From positions 560,501 to 624,500 of the forward strand of contig CATIUR010000016.1 in NCBI GenBank assembly GCA_949592205.1: a DNA stretch of 64,000 nt, read 5' to 3'. A program made the translations under genes and the position numbers. Within the stretch, counting starts at the first letter, position 1; every line of letters begins with the position of its first letter. Under the pieces are notes generated by a model, which was not told where the DNA came from, did no database searches, and saw only the letters and a list, made by a program, of their open reading frames with translations. The DNA comes from Helichrysum umbraculigerum (Eukaryota; Streptophyta; Magnoliopsida; Asterales; Asteraceae). Below, in pieces: positions 11,672-22,884 of the stretch.

Positions 11672-13684
11672 TGATGTGTAAAATCTAGTCTTAAAATTTA
11701 TCGTTGAATGTGAAACAAAAGAAGTACCTCAAATAGACTAAACACAACCGGGCAGTGGACCCTGTCGAGTAGTAGTATAGGTTTGGTAAATCCAAGTTCG
11801 AACACAGGGAATGTGAATTTAAGAATTATATCTAAATGTAATTAATTTGTACAAAAAAGTAAATGTGGGTTTGGTGTGACCGAGTTGTCACGATGCTTAA
11901 AAACTACTTTTTATCTAAAACTAAGGCAATTGGACTTTTAAGAGTCGGATTTAATTATTTATTTCTTTTTGGATATTAAAACGATAGATTATTTCACTAA
12001 TGATTTCGGGGTGTTTGTTAAAACCAGTTTATCATGTAAAGGTAAATTTACATTAAAACATAAGATTAACACTTGTCTAAATCCTATAATTTTAATTTCA
12101 ATTTACAAACTTATGATTTAATCTTAGTAACATACATTGGCATCGTTACCATCTTGCACATTTGAGCTTAAAGATTGTAACTTATTCCAAAGCTACGTTG
12201 GCAAACATTGTTCAAGGAAGTTGATAGCAAATAACTTGATGAAATACGTTGGCATCTTCACTAGTTATTTACTAAATAAGTTGTAATCATTTTCAAGCTC
12301 AAATACACAAGGGGTTTTGATTAAACATAAATCTAATATCATTAATTTACAAATCATCCTAATGAAATACATTGACATATTCACCAACGTATGCATTTGT
12401 GTTTATTTGTTTAACTTATACCCAAAGCTACGTTGGCAATCATTGGGTCATTTGCACATAGACATACATTTGATAAGTAACTTAATCCTAGCAACAAACG
12501 TTGGCTTAAATTACTAGTTTCATTACCAATAAGTCTCACAAATTATTCAAACACATTTATATAAGTCTACGGATGAACATAAATTATTTACGGTAAACTC
12601 AAATCATAATACCCCTAATCAAATAGTTATTGAATCCAAACAAGTTTATGAAAATTAGCTACTCATTATAATCTCAAAGCATAAACATATAATTACTGCA
12701 ATCAGAGAAAACATAATAACCAAGAATAAAAATGCTGACCGATTGATTACAATAATATACTGTAAAATGTTCGTGACCAAATGATTGGAATAGATGAATG
12801 ATTTTCAGAAATGAATCACAATCTTCAAATCCTTAGCCAAAATCTTCTGCCGTCGTTCCGTACCCAGAGAGAAATAATTTTGTGAGTGAAGTAAAGTTGG
12901 GAGAATGATCTCAGGCTGCATATCACGCAGCCCACCTCTTGGGTTAAAACCCGGTACCAACGCTCTCCCCTCGTTTCAGATTTATCGTATATTTATGGAT
13001 GAAAATATGGTTGGGGAATTAATGATAGAGATATGAAAATCTCCTTCTTTTTCTTCCGTTCGGCATCTTGTTCCCCGCGTGCGTATGTGGTTGAGAAGAT
13101 TAAAGAAGAAGTAGGTGGAATTGACGCTGTATCTGTATCCGAGAGTCTCAGAAAAAGAGCCAAAGAATGAATCGAGTATTATAATAAAAATTGTCTACCC
13201 CTTTTTTGACTTATGAATTAATCGATATATGATGATTAAAAAAATAGAAAATGATGATGATTGATTGCTAGAATTTGGCTGGCTTTTCTCTTGTTGTCTG
13301 CCATCACATCACATTATATTATATAATAATGAAATGATTATGATTATTATACAAGCTAGCATCTTCTTCCAAAAATTCGTGATCTTTCCTTTTGCCCAAG
13401 AACTATGATATTTTGATATGTTGTAGCCTTTTAAATTACGGTCGTTTGGCCGCCTGAATCACCTCAATCCGAGTTCGTATGAAAAAGTTATGGTCAAAAT
13501 ACGAACGCCTCGTCAAAATTGCAATTTTTAGTACAAACTTCACTTCTTTTGCAATACTTCTCGGATATGAACCTGAAAGCATTTTTCAACCAAATAAGTA
13601 TCGAAAGTTCATAAAATTGACTAAAAATAAATACAAAAACAATGATATCGCGATAGATAAACATGTATAAAATGAGCGATATCA
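11672..13684. mobile_element. Solo-LTR-like 2.0-kb insertion in the RT of G1
   Basis: Begins TGATGTGTAAAATC and ends GCGATATCA on the plus strand (TG...CA either way), flanked by a perfect 5-bp duplication GTTCA at 11667-11671 and 13685-13689. It splits the G1 RT between an Asn codon and the following Arg. There is no coding capacity, no primer site and no second LTR, so a solo LTR is the simplest reading. It contains several copies of ACGTTGGCA at roughly 60-120-bp intervals (12180-12510) and a conserved-looking block GTCGAGTAGTAGTATAGG near 11766. Confidence 0.85.
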
Positions 13685-13689
13685 GTTCA

Positions 13690-13993
13690 TCAAATCCATA
13701 AAAACTGCTGGAGCATTTGTTAAACCAAAAGGCATAACCAGGAATTCAAAATGACCATACCTGGCACGAAATGCAGTTTTAGGAATATCCCGTTCACAAA
13801 CACGAACTTGATGATAACCTGACCTTAAATCAATTTTAGAATAAAACGAAGATCCCTGCAACTGATCAAACAAATCATCTATGCGAGGCAGTGGATATTT
13901 ATTCTTTACCGTTCGTTTATTCAATTCCCTATAATCAATACACATTCGAAAAACCCATCCTTCTTTTTCACAAACAAAACTGGTGCACCCCAA
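13690..13993 (-). pseudogene. G1 RT, first half
   Basis: In frame from about 13960 down to the solo-LTR junction: FRMCIDYRELN, RYPLPRIDDLFDQLQG-type, SKIDLRSGYHQVRV and PFGLTNAPAVF, the fingers and palm motifs of gypsy RT. It is joined to the preceding gag-protease frame only through a frameshift at about 13955-13970 (after LFVKKKDG) and continues after the insertion at 11671. Confidence 0.93.
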
Positions 13994-15225
13994 GGAGAAG
14001 AACTAGGTCTAATAAACCCTTTATCCAACAACTCCTGTATCTGATTCATCATTTCACGCATTTCAGAAGTTGCTAATCTATAGGGAGCTTTGGCTACAGG
14101 TGACGAGACAGGAACAAGATCAATCTGATATTCAACTTTCCTAACTGGTGGTAATCCAGGTAATTCATCAGGGAATACTTTCGGATATTCAAAACCAACC
14201 GGGACATCAGAAAGATATTTCCTTTCTAACTTGGCGTCAATCACATAAGCTAGGTATGATTCACAGCCTTTGGACAAAGATCTCCTAGCTTTCATCATAC
14301 TAATCAAAGGTATACATCCACTATCCCTTTCTCCTCGAGCCACGACATATAACTCTTCAGAGATTGGAATTCTAATTACCTTATTGTGGCAATCTGTACT
14401 TGCTTTACACTGACTTAACCAATCCATGCCAATAATCACATCAAAACAAGCAATCGGCATCAACAGAAATGAAATTGGAAAAGTCTGACCATCTATCATA
14501 ATACTAGCTCCAATTACCGAAGTGGTAACAGTAACTAATTTGCCACTAGCTATTTCTACTTCAACTGGGTCTGTAATCACAGTAGGTATCATTTTCAACT
14601 TATCACAGAAACACACAGATACAAAAGAACAATTTGCACCAGAATCAAACAAAACACCAGCTGGTACAGAGTTTACAAGAAAAGTACCAGTGATAACATC
14701 ATCTGTGTGAACAGCTTCATCCACTATCATTTGAAAAGCCCTACTAACTGCAGATGGCCGATTCTTCCGCTTCTGACCGGAAGATGACGAACTAACAACC
14801 GACCCATAACCCTGTCTCTTAGCCTCAGTACACTGATTTGCGCGATGACCTTCTTTATGACAATTCCAACACACATACGTAGGAAACACACAATCTTTGG
14901 CTTCATGCCCAATCACACCACATTTCACACATCTAGTGGTTTGCACAGTACACGGCCCAAAATGTCTAGCTCTACATTTAATACACCAATTGGGACGATC
15001 AGAAGTACCACCACGACTTTCTTGTTTCTTACCCTGCTGATTTCCTTGCCACCGCTGCTTACCTTTACTAGAAGATTCACTCCTAGATTTCTGAGAAACC
15101 ATTTCTTTACTTGGTGCCTCTTGAGGTCTCAAATCACTGTCAACTAACCTAGCTAACATAAAAGCTTGAGAAAGAGAGCCAGCTAACCTCACTGAAGTTC
15201 GATAATGATTAGGTAAAGTACCCAC
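13956..15225 (-). pseudogene. G1 Gag C-terminus, zinc knuckles, protease, RT N-terminus
   Basis: Follows the Gag N-terminal frame after one in-frame TAG (15229-15231, where G3 has an Asp codon). Contains a run of Cys/His knuckles (CIKCRARHFGPC, CVKCGVIGHEAKDC, CWNCHKEGHRANQC), then the aspartic protease active site GVLFDSGANCSF, then the RT lead-in LLDKGFIRPSSSPWGAPVLF. The frame is lost just after KKKDG by a small indel and runs into a stop. Nucleocapsid knuckles bind RNA; the protease would process the polyprotein. Confidence 0.92.
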
Positions 15226-15231
15226 AAACTG

Positions 15232-15906
15232 CTATATTCGGGTTCTCTCATCAGGAAACCACTGCTGAATAAACCTGAGTTTCTCTGTAAACTGATTAAT
15301 CAAACCATCCATTGACATTTTATCAGTTAATTGTAAATCCATAAACTCCTTTCTAATCCGAGCTATATCAAAATTTGAACAATACTGCTTACAAACTTCA
15401 TTATGAAAGTCAGGCCATCGGATAGATGCTTTCTGAAAAAGGGATAACACAGAAGTAATTGAATCCCACCAATTCATAGCTACTCCTTTTAACAGTTGAG
15501 TTGCATAAGGAACCTTTAATTCTTCCTCACATTGACAGACTTCGAATTTCTTTTCAATATCCCTCAACCAATCCAGAGTTACGGAAGGATTTGTACTACC
15601 AGAATACACAGACGGGTTACTGGCCAAGAAAGTTTTAAATGAACACACCTTTTGTTTTGGCGTTGAAATCGTACTAAACACAGGATGAGAAGATTCAGCC
15701 TCTTTTTGTTGTTTATACATTCTGAGTGCTTGATTTTCCTTTTCCAAATGAAGGAGATACTCGTCTCTTTCTAAGTCATCTCTAGCATGGAAAGAAGTAC
15801 CAGCATGCTCAGTCCGGTCATCATGAGTTTCAACAGGAACTTCCGGCCTTGAGACATTATTAGGGTTAACAGGTGGTTGCTCGTTATCCGCCATGTCTGT
15901 AAACAC
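15232..15906 (-). pseudogene. G1 Gag N-terminal half
   Basis: About 224 codons. The likely start is the internal Met of MADNEQPP (15891), because the relative G3 also has MAENN at that point and each has a few non-conserved codons before it. It carries the gypsy Gag core with VTLDWLRDIEKKFEVC and LLKGVAMNWWDSIT, the retrotransposon_gag-type fold that assembles virus-like particles. Terminated by TAG after DERTRI; the remainder of Gag continues in frame in the next entry. Confidence 0.9.
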
Positions 15907-16055
15907 AACAACAGCTCACAAATCGTTAATCGTTAGCACCTATCCTACTAACCAATTCATATTCAGTACATAATCCCGTTCCCAAGAATGTTTGATACAA
16001 CACAATCAAAGTTTAGGATTGAACATACTGTCATATTCAATTCACCCAAACTATT

Positions 16056-16067
16056 GCTCTGATACCA
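16056..16067 (-). other. G1 primer-binding site (initiator Met-tRNA)
   Basis: Minus strand TGGTATCAGAGC, complementary to the 3' end of plant initiator Met-tRNA, 3 bp after the end of the 5' LTR (16071). It fixes the element as minus-strand. Confidence 0.92.
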
Positions 16068-16957
16068 ACTTATAACACCCCTCATTTAATAGCACAATAT
16101 TATATTATGTTTCATGGAAGCGTATACTTACAATACATATTTTATTAGAATTCTGCTTGAAATTTTCTCAAATATTTATACAACCTGTTTATTACTAAAC
16201 CAAGCACATTTAACTTGTTTACAAACCGGGACATTATATATATATATTACAAAACATCATTTATAACAAACTTGATCAGAGTTTCTAGTTTCAAACATTC
16301 CCAACATCAAAACATTCCTTCCTGACTACCCACATAATAACATAACCTGCAGAAAGTAAATTGAGGGATTAGCACGAAGCTAAGTGAATGAATAATCAAC
16401 CACAATTCAATTTAGTTAGCAATTTGTTCACAACCAATAATGTAACAAATATCGTCAAGAGGAACGGTGGTTCCTAAGGACCCTGTTCCGGGTGGCCCCA
16501 TCAGAACACTTAAATCAACTGTAGGTCAAAACAGTGATTAACCGCTAACTTATTGCTAATCTTCATCAACACATGTACGCAACCCTGTGTTGACCAACAA
16601 TAGCAATCAAGTCCAACCAACAATCTAGTTGACCTCTGGATTCTACATTCCAGCACACAGGCTAAACAATCAACCAATCCAATGGCATATCATTTCAAAT
16701 TAAACATTCGATCAATAGTAATCCTATAATTACTGATTGAAATTAAACTGACACAACCCAACCAAACTGTGCGTTTCAAACCCACTCACCTGATTGTTTT
16801 AGTTCACTTACTCAGCTGCCTTATCTCGCTGAGTTCTTTGAGGATCTGAGAATTAACAATCATAAGTTAGTAATTTGTTTCCAGCTAATGGTACTTATGT
16901 AATTGAACACATTACATAAATAATCACATTATTAATCAATTCCAACATACAACAATA

Positions 16958-16971
16958 CTATTTATATATAG
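16958..16971 (-). promoter_or_regulatory. Putative TATA box of the G1 5' LTR
   Basis: Minus strand CTATATATAAATAG, 50 bp past the end of the CpG array, at about 900 bp into the 1,814-bp LTR. This would place U3 in the first half. Confidence 0.5.
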
Positions 16972-17020
16972 TATTTATTTAAGTTCACAAACTAAAATGA
17001 TCATCAATTTTATTCATGCA

Positions 17021-17199
17021 AACGCGATCCAGACAAAGGGGAATGGGATCGCGTTCAATAGAAGAAAACATTCTGTGACGAATTTACACTTGGCAACGCG
17101 ATCCGGAAACATGGGCTAGATCGCGTTCACAAGAAGAAAATGTTCTGTAACCAATTTTCACTAGGCAACGCGATCCGGGCAAGGGTTTGGGATCGCGTT
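17021..17199. repeat. G1 LTR inverted-pair CpG array (5' LTR copy)
   Basis: Three AACGCGATCC...GGATCGCGTT-type pairs, better preserved than the copy at 8464-8642. One arm reads CTAGATCGCGTT where the other LTR has CTGGATCGCGTT. Confidence 0.85.
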
Positions 17200-17889
17200 C
17201 AATACGTTTTTCAGCCCCTATACTGTCCTGCAAACACACAGCTCGAACCCAAATTCTTATATCACCATTTCAATCACATGAATCTCAGTTTTCAAGTTAC
17301 TAAACAATCAAATACAACCATATACATACACTAAAGCATCATTCAAGCTTCAATTCACATATTATTAACAATTTACATAATCAAAGTTAAAAACCCAAAT
17401 TCATTACAATAAGAACACTTACAAATTCCACTCAAATCAAAGATTCAATTGATGATGATGATAATAACTTGTAAGAATCACAGCTCAAGATCACAACTAC
17501 ACAAATTTCAAGTTGTTTGATTCTTGTTTATGTTTAGGTTTCTAGGTGTTAAGTTTCTTCTTTTGGTTTCAAGAACTAACTTTCCAAATAGGGAAAGTTG
17601 GTTAATATAAGTCGGCCCAAATTTATTAACCGATTCCGTATTCACTTAAAACTAGTCCCCTTTCAATCTATTGCCTGGAACCTAAAAACCATTTGTGAAA
17701 ACTTATTTTATTCTACCGTCAACTATAGTAAATTACAACAATCAACAATTTACTATTCACAATAAGTCCGGAGACTTATTCAACTAAGTTTCGCAATTAA
17801 ACAATTATATCACATAATTTCTAATACAATTAAATATATCAATTTAAAATTAGAAATTACCGGACCCAAAGTTAGGATGTTACATAAAA

Positions 17890-18385
17890 TCAGTAAGGTT
17901 TCATTCTCGCAAGAAAAATAGATATCGAATTGACTATTTAACACAAGTGTCCACGAAACGGAACTATGATTAGAAGAATTGAGTGAATTGAGCATTTACG
18001 GATTATAAACCCTAATAGCATAAAGTAGCTAATTATTAAGTTGTGTTCCACGGTTTAATTGAGGTTGTAACAATCTGATCTCAAAAGAGTGATCGTTCAA
18101 CGACGGTGCCGGCGGTGGTGCGACAGAGGTCCGGCAGTGGTGTGAGGGTGGTGTGACGGTGCGGTAGTAGTGGTGCGTTCTTTGCGTGAGTTTTACTGCG
18201 TGTGTAACTGAGCTATCATATGAAGTGTTAGTTTTTGGGCTTTTAGGCCCAATTGTTAAATTGTTTAAATATACGGAGTACCATTTATTTATCACTTTTA
18301 TGTTCAAACTACATATATATAAAAAATCTAGCGTCATGCCTAGAGACCTACCCAAGAGAGTCGCAATTTGCCGACTTCTTTAGCG
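17890..18385. other. Intergenic sequence, no gene seen
   Basis: Includes a GGTGGTG-rich stretch (18100-18180). Open frames here lack protein-like composition and are not called. Confidence 0.4.
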
Positions 18386-18389
18386 TTTA

Positions 18390-18661
18390 AACATATGTGT
18401 AGCTAGTATCAAAGACGTGTTCAACAACTCATTGGAGGTGGTGGCAAATTTTTTGCGACTACCTTGGAGACAAAAAGTGGTTATGTCGCAACATCAACGA
18501 CTCATTTAGAGACTTATTTTGCGGCATTGTTATTTAGAGATGTAATCTGTGACGTAGTTTGCTACGTGCATAGCTAAGAAAGTCGCTAATCAAGTCACAA
18601 CTTTGCGTCTTTGTTTGGCATGTGGCAAAAGATGTCGCTAAATGATTGTTTTCTAGAAGTG
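18390..18661. mobile_element. CACTA-like transposon terminus (partial)
   Basis: Ends GTTTTCTAGAAGTG at 18661; read in reverse this is CACTTCTAGAAAAC, close to the CACTACAAGAAAA terminus of plant CACTA (En/Spm) elements. The 250 bp before it carry repeated GCGAC/GTCGC subterminal motifs (TTTTGCGACTAC, TATGTCGCAACA, GATGTCGCTAAA), as is typical next to CACTA ends. The opposite end was not found, so this is a fragment or a heavily decayed copy. Confidence 0.45.
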
Positions 18662-19242
18662 AACTTCCATACCAACGGACTCGAACTTATGTGGTTTGCA
18701 AATGATTATGGGCCGGCAACCATCTAGTATTCTAGTGTAGTACTTATTGTTTAAATTGATAAACATTTTATATATAATATTGTATATGCCGCCTAATAAG
18801 AACAAATTTGTTACTATTCACTCACGTTCACGGGTTAATTATATAGGTAAATGATAATGATAATATAGCACATGATTGTGAAGGCATCCAAATTCTTCTA
18901 TATTTCAACTTGTCTTCTAGAAGAATAACTCTATTATTTTTACTTATACTTTAACAATTTATACTTACACATGATAGTTTTACTATTACCTGGCTAGTAA
19001 ATTTTCATTTTAGTAGTAATATGCATGATTGATTCAATTACAACTTCCCGTTGTTAACATGAAACAGCTTAACATAGTGTGAGCGGAAATATGAATCGCA
19101 TAAGGTCTAACTATATAAAATATCAAGTTAAATAATTATCATTCGAAACATCATTTTTTACCTGTAGCATTTAATTTTAATTTCATAATTTACATGTAAC
19201 TTTTCGTTTTAGGTAGAGGATATGAGGGGAAGGCCTCATTTG
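18662..19242. other. AT-rich intergenic sequence, no gene seen
   Basis: No coding frame or repeat of note. Confidence 0.5.
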
Positions 19243-19455
19243 AAGAGAATGAGGAGAAGACCCGTTTTTACTGCATTTTAGGACAAATCTTATGTAATCT
19301 ACGACAACAATCGCATTTTAACAACACTTAATTTTAATAACACTACATTTTATTTTTATATCTATATGTTTTAGTGTATTTTAACATTACTACATTTAGC
19401 TCTTACAATTTGTCCTAAAATACAGTAAAAGTGGCATTCTTCCTCTAAACTGATT
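19243..19455. repeat. Imperfect inverted repeat, possible old MITE
   Basis: The left arm contains TTTTTACTGCATTTTAGGACA (about 19265-19285) and the right arm the inverted equivalent, TGTCCTAAAATACAGTAAAAG (about 19411-19431). Pairing extends loosely outward through GAGGAGAAGA/TTCTTCCTC. No clear TSD, so class unassigned. Confidence 0.5.
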
Positions 19456-19469
19456 TCAAACTTAATAGT

Positions 19470-19472
<3 letters not shown>

Positions 19473-19562
<90 letters not shown>
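19473..19562. repeat. (AT)45 microsatellite
   Basis: Uninterrupted AT dinucleotide run of about 90 bp; likely to be length-variable. Lies about 220 bp upstream of the gene fragment at 19781. Confidence 0.97.
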
Positions 19563-19566
<4 letters not shown>

Positions 19567-19639
19567 AATAATTGAAAAAAACAGTTATCGGTATTAACTT
19601 AAACGAACCATCCATATCCAATAAATATAATAAACTAAA

Positions 19640-20070
19640 TGCACATAATTGTTTATACAATACAAATATAATAATTTAAAGTTCAATCTCTTCCCCTTTT
19701 ATATCCTTCATTCAACACCCCTTCACCACTCTTCTTCAACAATCCCACCCTTCCATCTCCATTCCCAAAACAAGCAACAAATGGCTTCTTCAAACTCAGA
19801 GCGCTACAACACATACATCCATAAACTCAACACCACTAAACTCTATCAGCTTCTTCTAAACTTTTATTCCATTTCACTCTTTTAGTCGCTTTAATTTTAA
19901 TTTTTTTTCTTCACTATCAATTACCACCCTCAAGTAACTTCAACGTCAACAAACAACAATCACCATGTACTTGCCACGTCACACCTTCTCTCATCTGCTT
20001 TTTACGGAAGCGGAGCCTCATGGGAGAAGGAAGTCAGGCTGTATTTATCATATATTTAAAGGGTAAATAG
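19640..20070 (+). pseudogene. 5' gene fragment: leader plus membrane-anchored N-terminus (possibly UDP-glucuronate 4-epimerase-like)
   Basis: An ATG at 19781 opens MASSNSERYNTYIHKLNTTK, then Leu-rich sequence. After a frameshift near 19880 the reading continues as LLVALILIFFLHYQLPP, a transmembrane anchor at about residues 30-50, and after a second shift near 19995 as FYGSGASWEKEVRLYLS. A short cytosolic tail, one membrane segment and an SWEK-type stem resemble the N-terminus of Golgi UDP-glucuronate 4-epimerases; this is a resemblance from memory and tentative. Upstream is a pyrimidine-rich leader with a TTTTATATCC stretch (about 19696). The frame stops soon after 20050 and no catalytic domain follows, so it is a truncated 5' exon copy. 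Confidence 0.4.
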
Positions 20071-20900
20071 TGTAAATATCATACTTTTGATTAGTCAGCT
20101 GCACCCAATTTTTGTGCTGTTAACTGCACATATGTAATCAAAATAAATAAAAAAAAATTATAAGATGTAAATAAAGAATTTATAAATGACAAAAATTGGT
20201 TGTATTTAGCGTTTTGAGTATTGTACTTGATTTATCTCTTAGTATTTTAATTTAAAATATTGAAAAGACAAAATTACCCTTATACGATATCCACATGTTT
20301 GGTGAATACAACTTAATGGAAAAGTTAACGAAATTTGTTAAGTGGAATTACTGGTGAAACAAAATAAAAATGTACAAGGATGTTTGATGACATTTCTTGA
20401 ACTTAAGGATCAAATGTGATATTTTGAATAAAAGTATAAAACACACGGATGATTCGGACAATTTTCTCTGAAATTTGAATATAATATATGTCTACTGAAA
20501 TTAAATAACAAGTGACCATTTGGTGATATGTAGGCTTCATATAACATGTCATCAAATGCACTATCACATATGTTCTTTCAACGCTTAGCAAGTATTAAAA
20601 TTAACATTTTTCAGTCAGATGTAATATTTCTTAAGAAGGCAAGTGGTTGGGGCTTTTAGTATTGAGCGTTTTATGTTTGAAAGCTCATAATTAAGCTATT
20701 ATGTTAAAATTTCAATTGATGGGTTTAATTATGTTATTATCAAATAATAGTCAAGTTTCACTAGTGTTCAACTAAAGTCATTAATATTTTCCAAGAGAGT
20801 TTTACTAAGGAAATTGTTCAAACTATAAAACGTATTCAATATATGTTTTCTGGAAATATATTCCAAGCAAAGAATTTTTATTTGTATTTACATGTATACT
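20071..20900. other. Intergenic sequence, no gene seen
   Basis: AT-rich; no supported gene or repeat boundary. Confidence 0.5.
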
Positions 20901-20904
20901 TAGA

Positions 20905-21530
20905 TATGTAACCTTCTCGAAAATAAACTACACTTCCCACACCTTGAATTTCTACTTCGGCAATATAATAAATTGTCACTGATTTCTAATTAAAAACAAC
21001 TTTAAAACATATATAAACTTGAAGTATATATTGCCCGAATATTGTATCATGAAGAATTCAATATATTAAATATATTTGGTTGTCGGAATGTCCCAATGTC
21101 TCATGCTTGGGGGATGCTAACGATTGGGATTAAGGGAAGACAAATGAAAAGTCTTCAATAAAACACCTAGATTTGATTGGAGGTTCTATGGAATTGCTCA
21201 TATAATATAATATATATACCTCTTACTATATCCGATGAGTGTAGCACAAGGGTTTGTCAATCTGAAAAAGGTGGATGTTGAATATTGTAATGGGTTAAAG
21301 AAGGTGATTTGAGGTGAAACTGAAATGCATGAAAAAGCTACATATTTTATTATGTTCTCTTGTCTTACCACTATTAAGTAAAAAAAATTTAAGATGAATA
21401 CTTAAATTTTAGTTGTGGGAATTGTACCATCATATATCCATCTTTAGTGGAACTAACGATCGAGCAATGTTTTCATTTAAGGAAATAGGAACCTCGAAAC
21501 CATGAACCATCCAAGCTCAAGTTTGTGAAT
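20905..21530 (+). pseudogene. NLR resistance-gene pseudogene 1, C-terminal LRR region
   Basis: Fragments of leucine-rich-repeat coding sequence in collinear order with pseudogene 2 (40.8-42.9 kb): LLENKLHFPHLEFL (about 20912), LSECPNVSCLGDANDWD then a stop (about 21085), SVAQGFVNLKKVDVEYCNGL then KKVI and a stop (about 21240-21310), IIYPSLVELTIEQCFHLRK (about 21430) and PSKLKFVND (about 21510). The SVAxGLVxLKxLxIxxCNGLxEVI pattern is that of LRRs in CC-NB-LRR proteins, most like the RGC2-type family in lettuce. NLRs sense pathogen effectors in the cytoplasm. No NB-ARC domain is present in the window, and frameshifts plus stops make this copy dead. Confidence 0.75.
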
Positions 21531-21589
21531 GATTTCTTTCTGAGTTTTGAATTTGTTGTTCTTTTTAGTTTTTCTGTATACAACATGAA

Positions 21590-21910
21590 CAGTGGCGGAT
21601 CCAGAAAATTAGATCACAGAGAGCATAAGTTTTTTTTTTTTTAATGACTAGTGTTATTGCTAAAAACAATAAAGCGGTTCAAAACAACTTCAAAAAAAAA
21701 AAATAATAATAATAACTCAAGATGTACGCATATATTGAAGTTTGAAAACAGTTATTTGCCACAAAGCGACAATAAACAACATAAACAACTATAAAATCAT
21801 AAGTTTAAATATTTTTTAAAAAAAATTAAAGATTAAAGTTGAAATACAAATATAAAAGTCCACTAGAATTTACAAATTTACAAATATATATATGAACGTA
21901 TCCGCCCCTG
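21590..21910. mobile_element. hAT-type MITE, 321 bp
   Basis: Left end CAGTGGCGGATCC, right end TCCGCCCCTG (inverted, CAGGGGCGGA). Flanked by an 8-bp duplication with one mismatch, AACATGAA (21582-21589) and AGCATGAA (21911-21918), the TSD length of hAT elements. No coding sequence; the interior is A/T-rich with poly-A and poly-T tracts. It sits about 60 bp downstream of NLR pseudogene 1. Confidence 0.8.
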
Positions 21911-22303
21911 AGCATGAAGTGTATTTGTTTTAAGATTAGTAAAAATACATTTTGTGTGGAGGGGTATGACATCTTGGAGACATTAGCGATTACACTAATG
22001 CTTTGTTTCAGTTTTCTTCTACTTTTCGTCCATTTGAGCTTTTTCATTTCCTTAGAAATGAGATAACTAGTCTTTGGTAGGGCTTACAACTATTTTGAAT
22101 TCAACCCCTTGAAATTTGCCAACCATCGGTTTCTTGATATAACGTCCACTTTAAATTTCTACGGCCACAAGGACTCCAATCCTATGAAGCTATATTGTCT
22201 GCCACATATAATTATAATCTAGAATTATTTGAGACTGTGGGTCGGTCTTACGTGACACCCTAATTTGTTCTACTACTTGTAGGATCTTATGGAAATTTAT
22301 ATT

Positions 22304-22604
22304 GGGTTTAGGGTCTGGAAATGTACCAAACTTTGACCAAATGTCTATTGTGTGTACCCAACTTACATTTGCTAATTTTAATGCATTCAACTTTCAAAAA
22401 TGGTGTTTTGATGTACTTTGATGACGTGGCGAGCGCATAGCGTGCCACGTGGCGTTAGGAGAGAGTGACACGTCATCGCCACATCATCAAAGTACATCAA
22501 AACACCATTTTTGAAAGTTGGATGCATTAAAATTAGCAAATGTAAGTTGGGTACACACGATAGACATTTAGTCAAAGTTTGGTACATTTCCAGACCCTAA
22601 ACCC
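22304..22604. mobile_element. Mutator-type MITE, 301 bp, near-perfect long TIRs
   Basis: Both ends read GGGTTTAGGGTCTGGAAATG inward, and the arms pair for about 130 bp each. Flanked by a perfect 9-bp TSD, ATTTATATT, at 22295-22303 and 22605-22613. The loop region contains G-box/ACGT cores (TGACGTGGC, GCCACGTGGC, GACACGTCATC). The outer TIR contains the plant telomere unit TTTAGGG. No coding sequence. The high arm identity suggests recent activity. Confidence 0.9.
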
Positions 22605-22613
22605 ATTTATATT

Positions 22614-22884
22614 TAATTGAAGTTCTTACAATATTGTAGTATATAATTAAATTGTAAGTAAGTAAATGAAAATTTCTTCAAACTAGTAAGCTAAATAAGG
22701 ATGAAACTTTTAAGATGATAGCTCCTTGATAAATAGGTCAAACTATGACCATTTTGTGACCTCAAATTCTAAATAAGTCGAAATGACCTCAAATACTTTA
22801 AGAAGTATTTAAATGTTCTTTTCAATAGTTTCTTAATCTCTTTCAAATAAGAGTGGTTACACAATACAGACTAACGATAAGAAT
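22614..22884. other. Intergenic sequence, no gene seen
   Basis: AT-rich interval between the MITE and the truncated G4 element. No boundary motif for G4 is visible, so its 5' part was lost by deletion. Confidence 0.4.

Larger units (their letters stand above)
7516..17884 (-). mobile_element. G1: Ty3/gypsy chromovirus, full-length but defective
   Basis: Complete element of about 10.4 kb with two LTRs (7516-9327 and 16071-17884), a primer-binding site complementary to initiator Met-tRNA beside the right LTR, a polypurine tract beside the left LTR, and a perfect 5-bp TSD TAAAA (7511-7515 and 17885-17889). Gene order on the minus strand is gag, protease, RT, RNase H, integrase, chromodomain: a chromovirus, most like the Tekay/Del group. 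By eye the LTRs differ at roughly 25-30 of about 1,812 positions, mostly C/T and G/A changes, so it is fairly young, yet it is inactivated by several stops, a frameshift and an inserted solo LTR (11672-13684). Confidence 0.95.
16071..17884 (-). repeat. G1 5' LTR
   Basis: 1,814 bp, begins TGTAACATCC and ends GGGGTGTTATA on the minus strand; nearly collinear with 7516-9327. Contains the CpG array at 17021-17199 and the putative TATA box at 16958-16971. Confidence 0.93.

Noticed and set aside
18029..18355. 108-codon minus-strand frame with His/Pro/Thr-rich stretch
   Set aside because: Composition comes from a GGTGGTG-rich tract; no domain, no start context and no partner exon.
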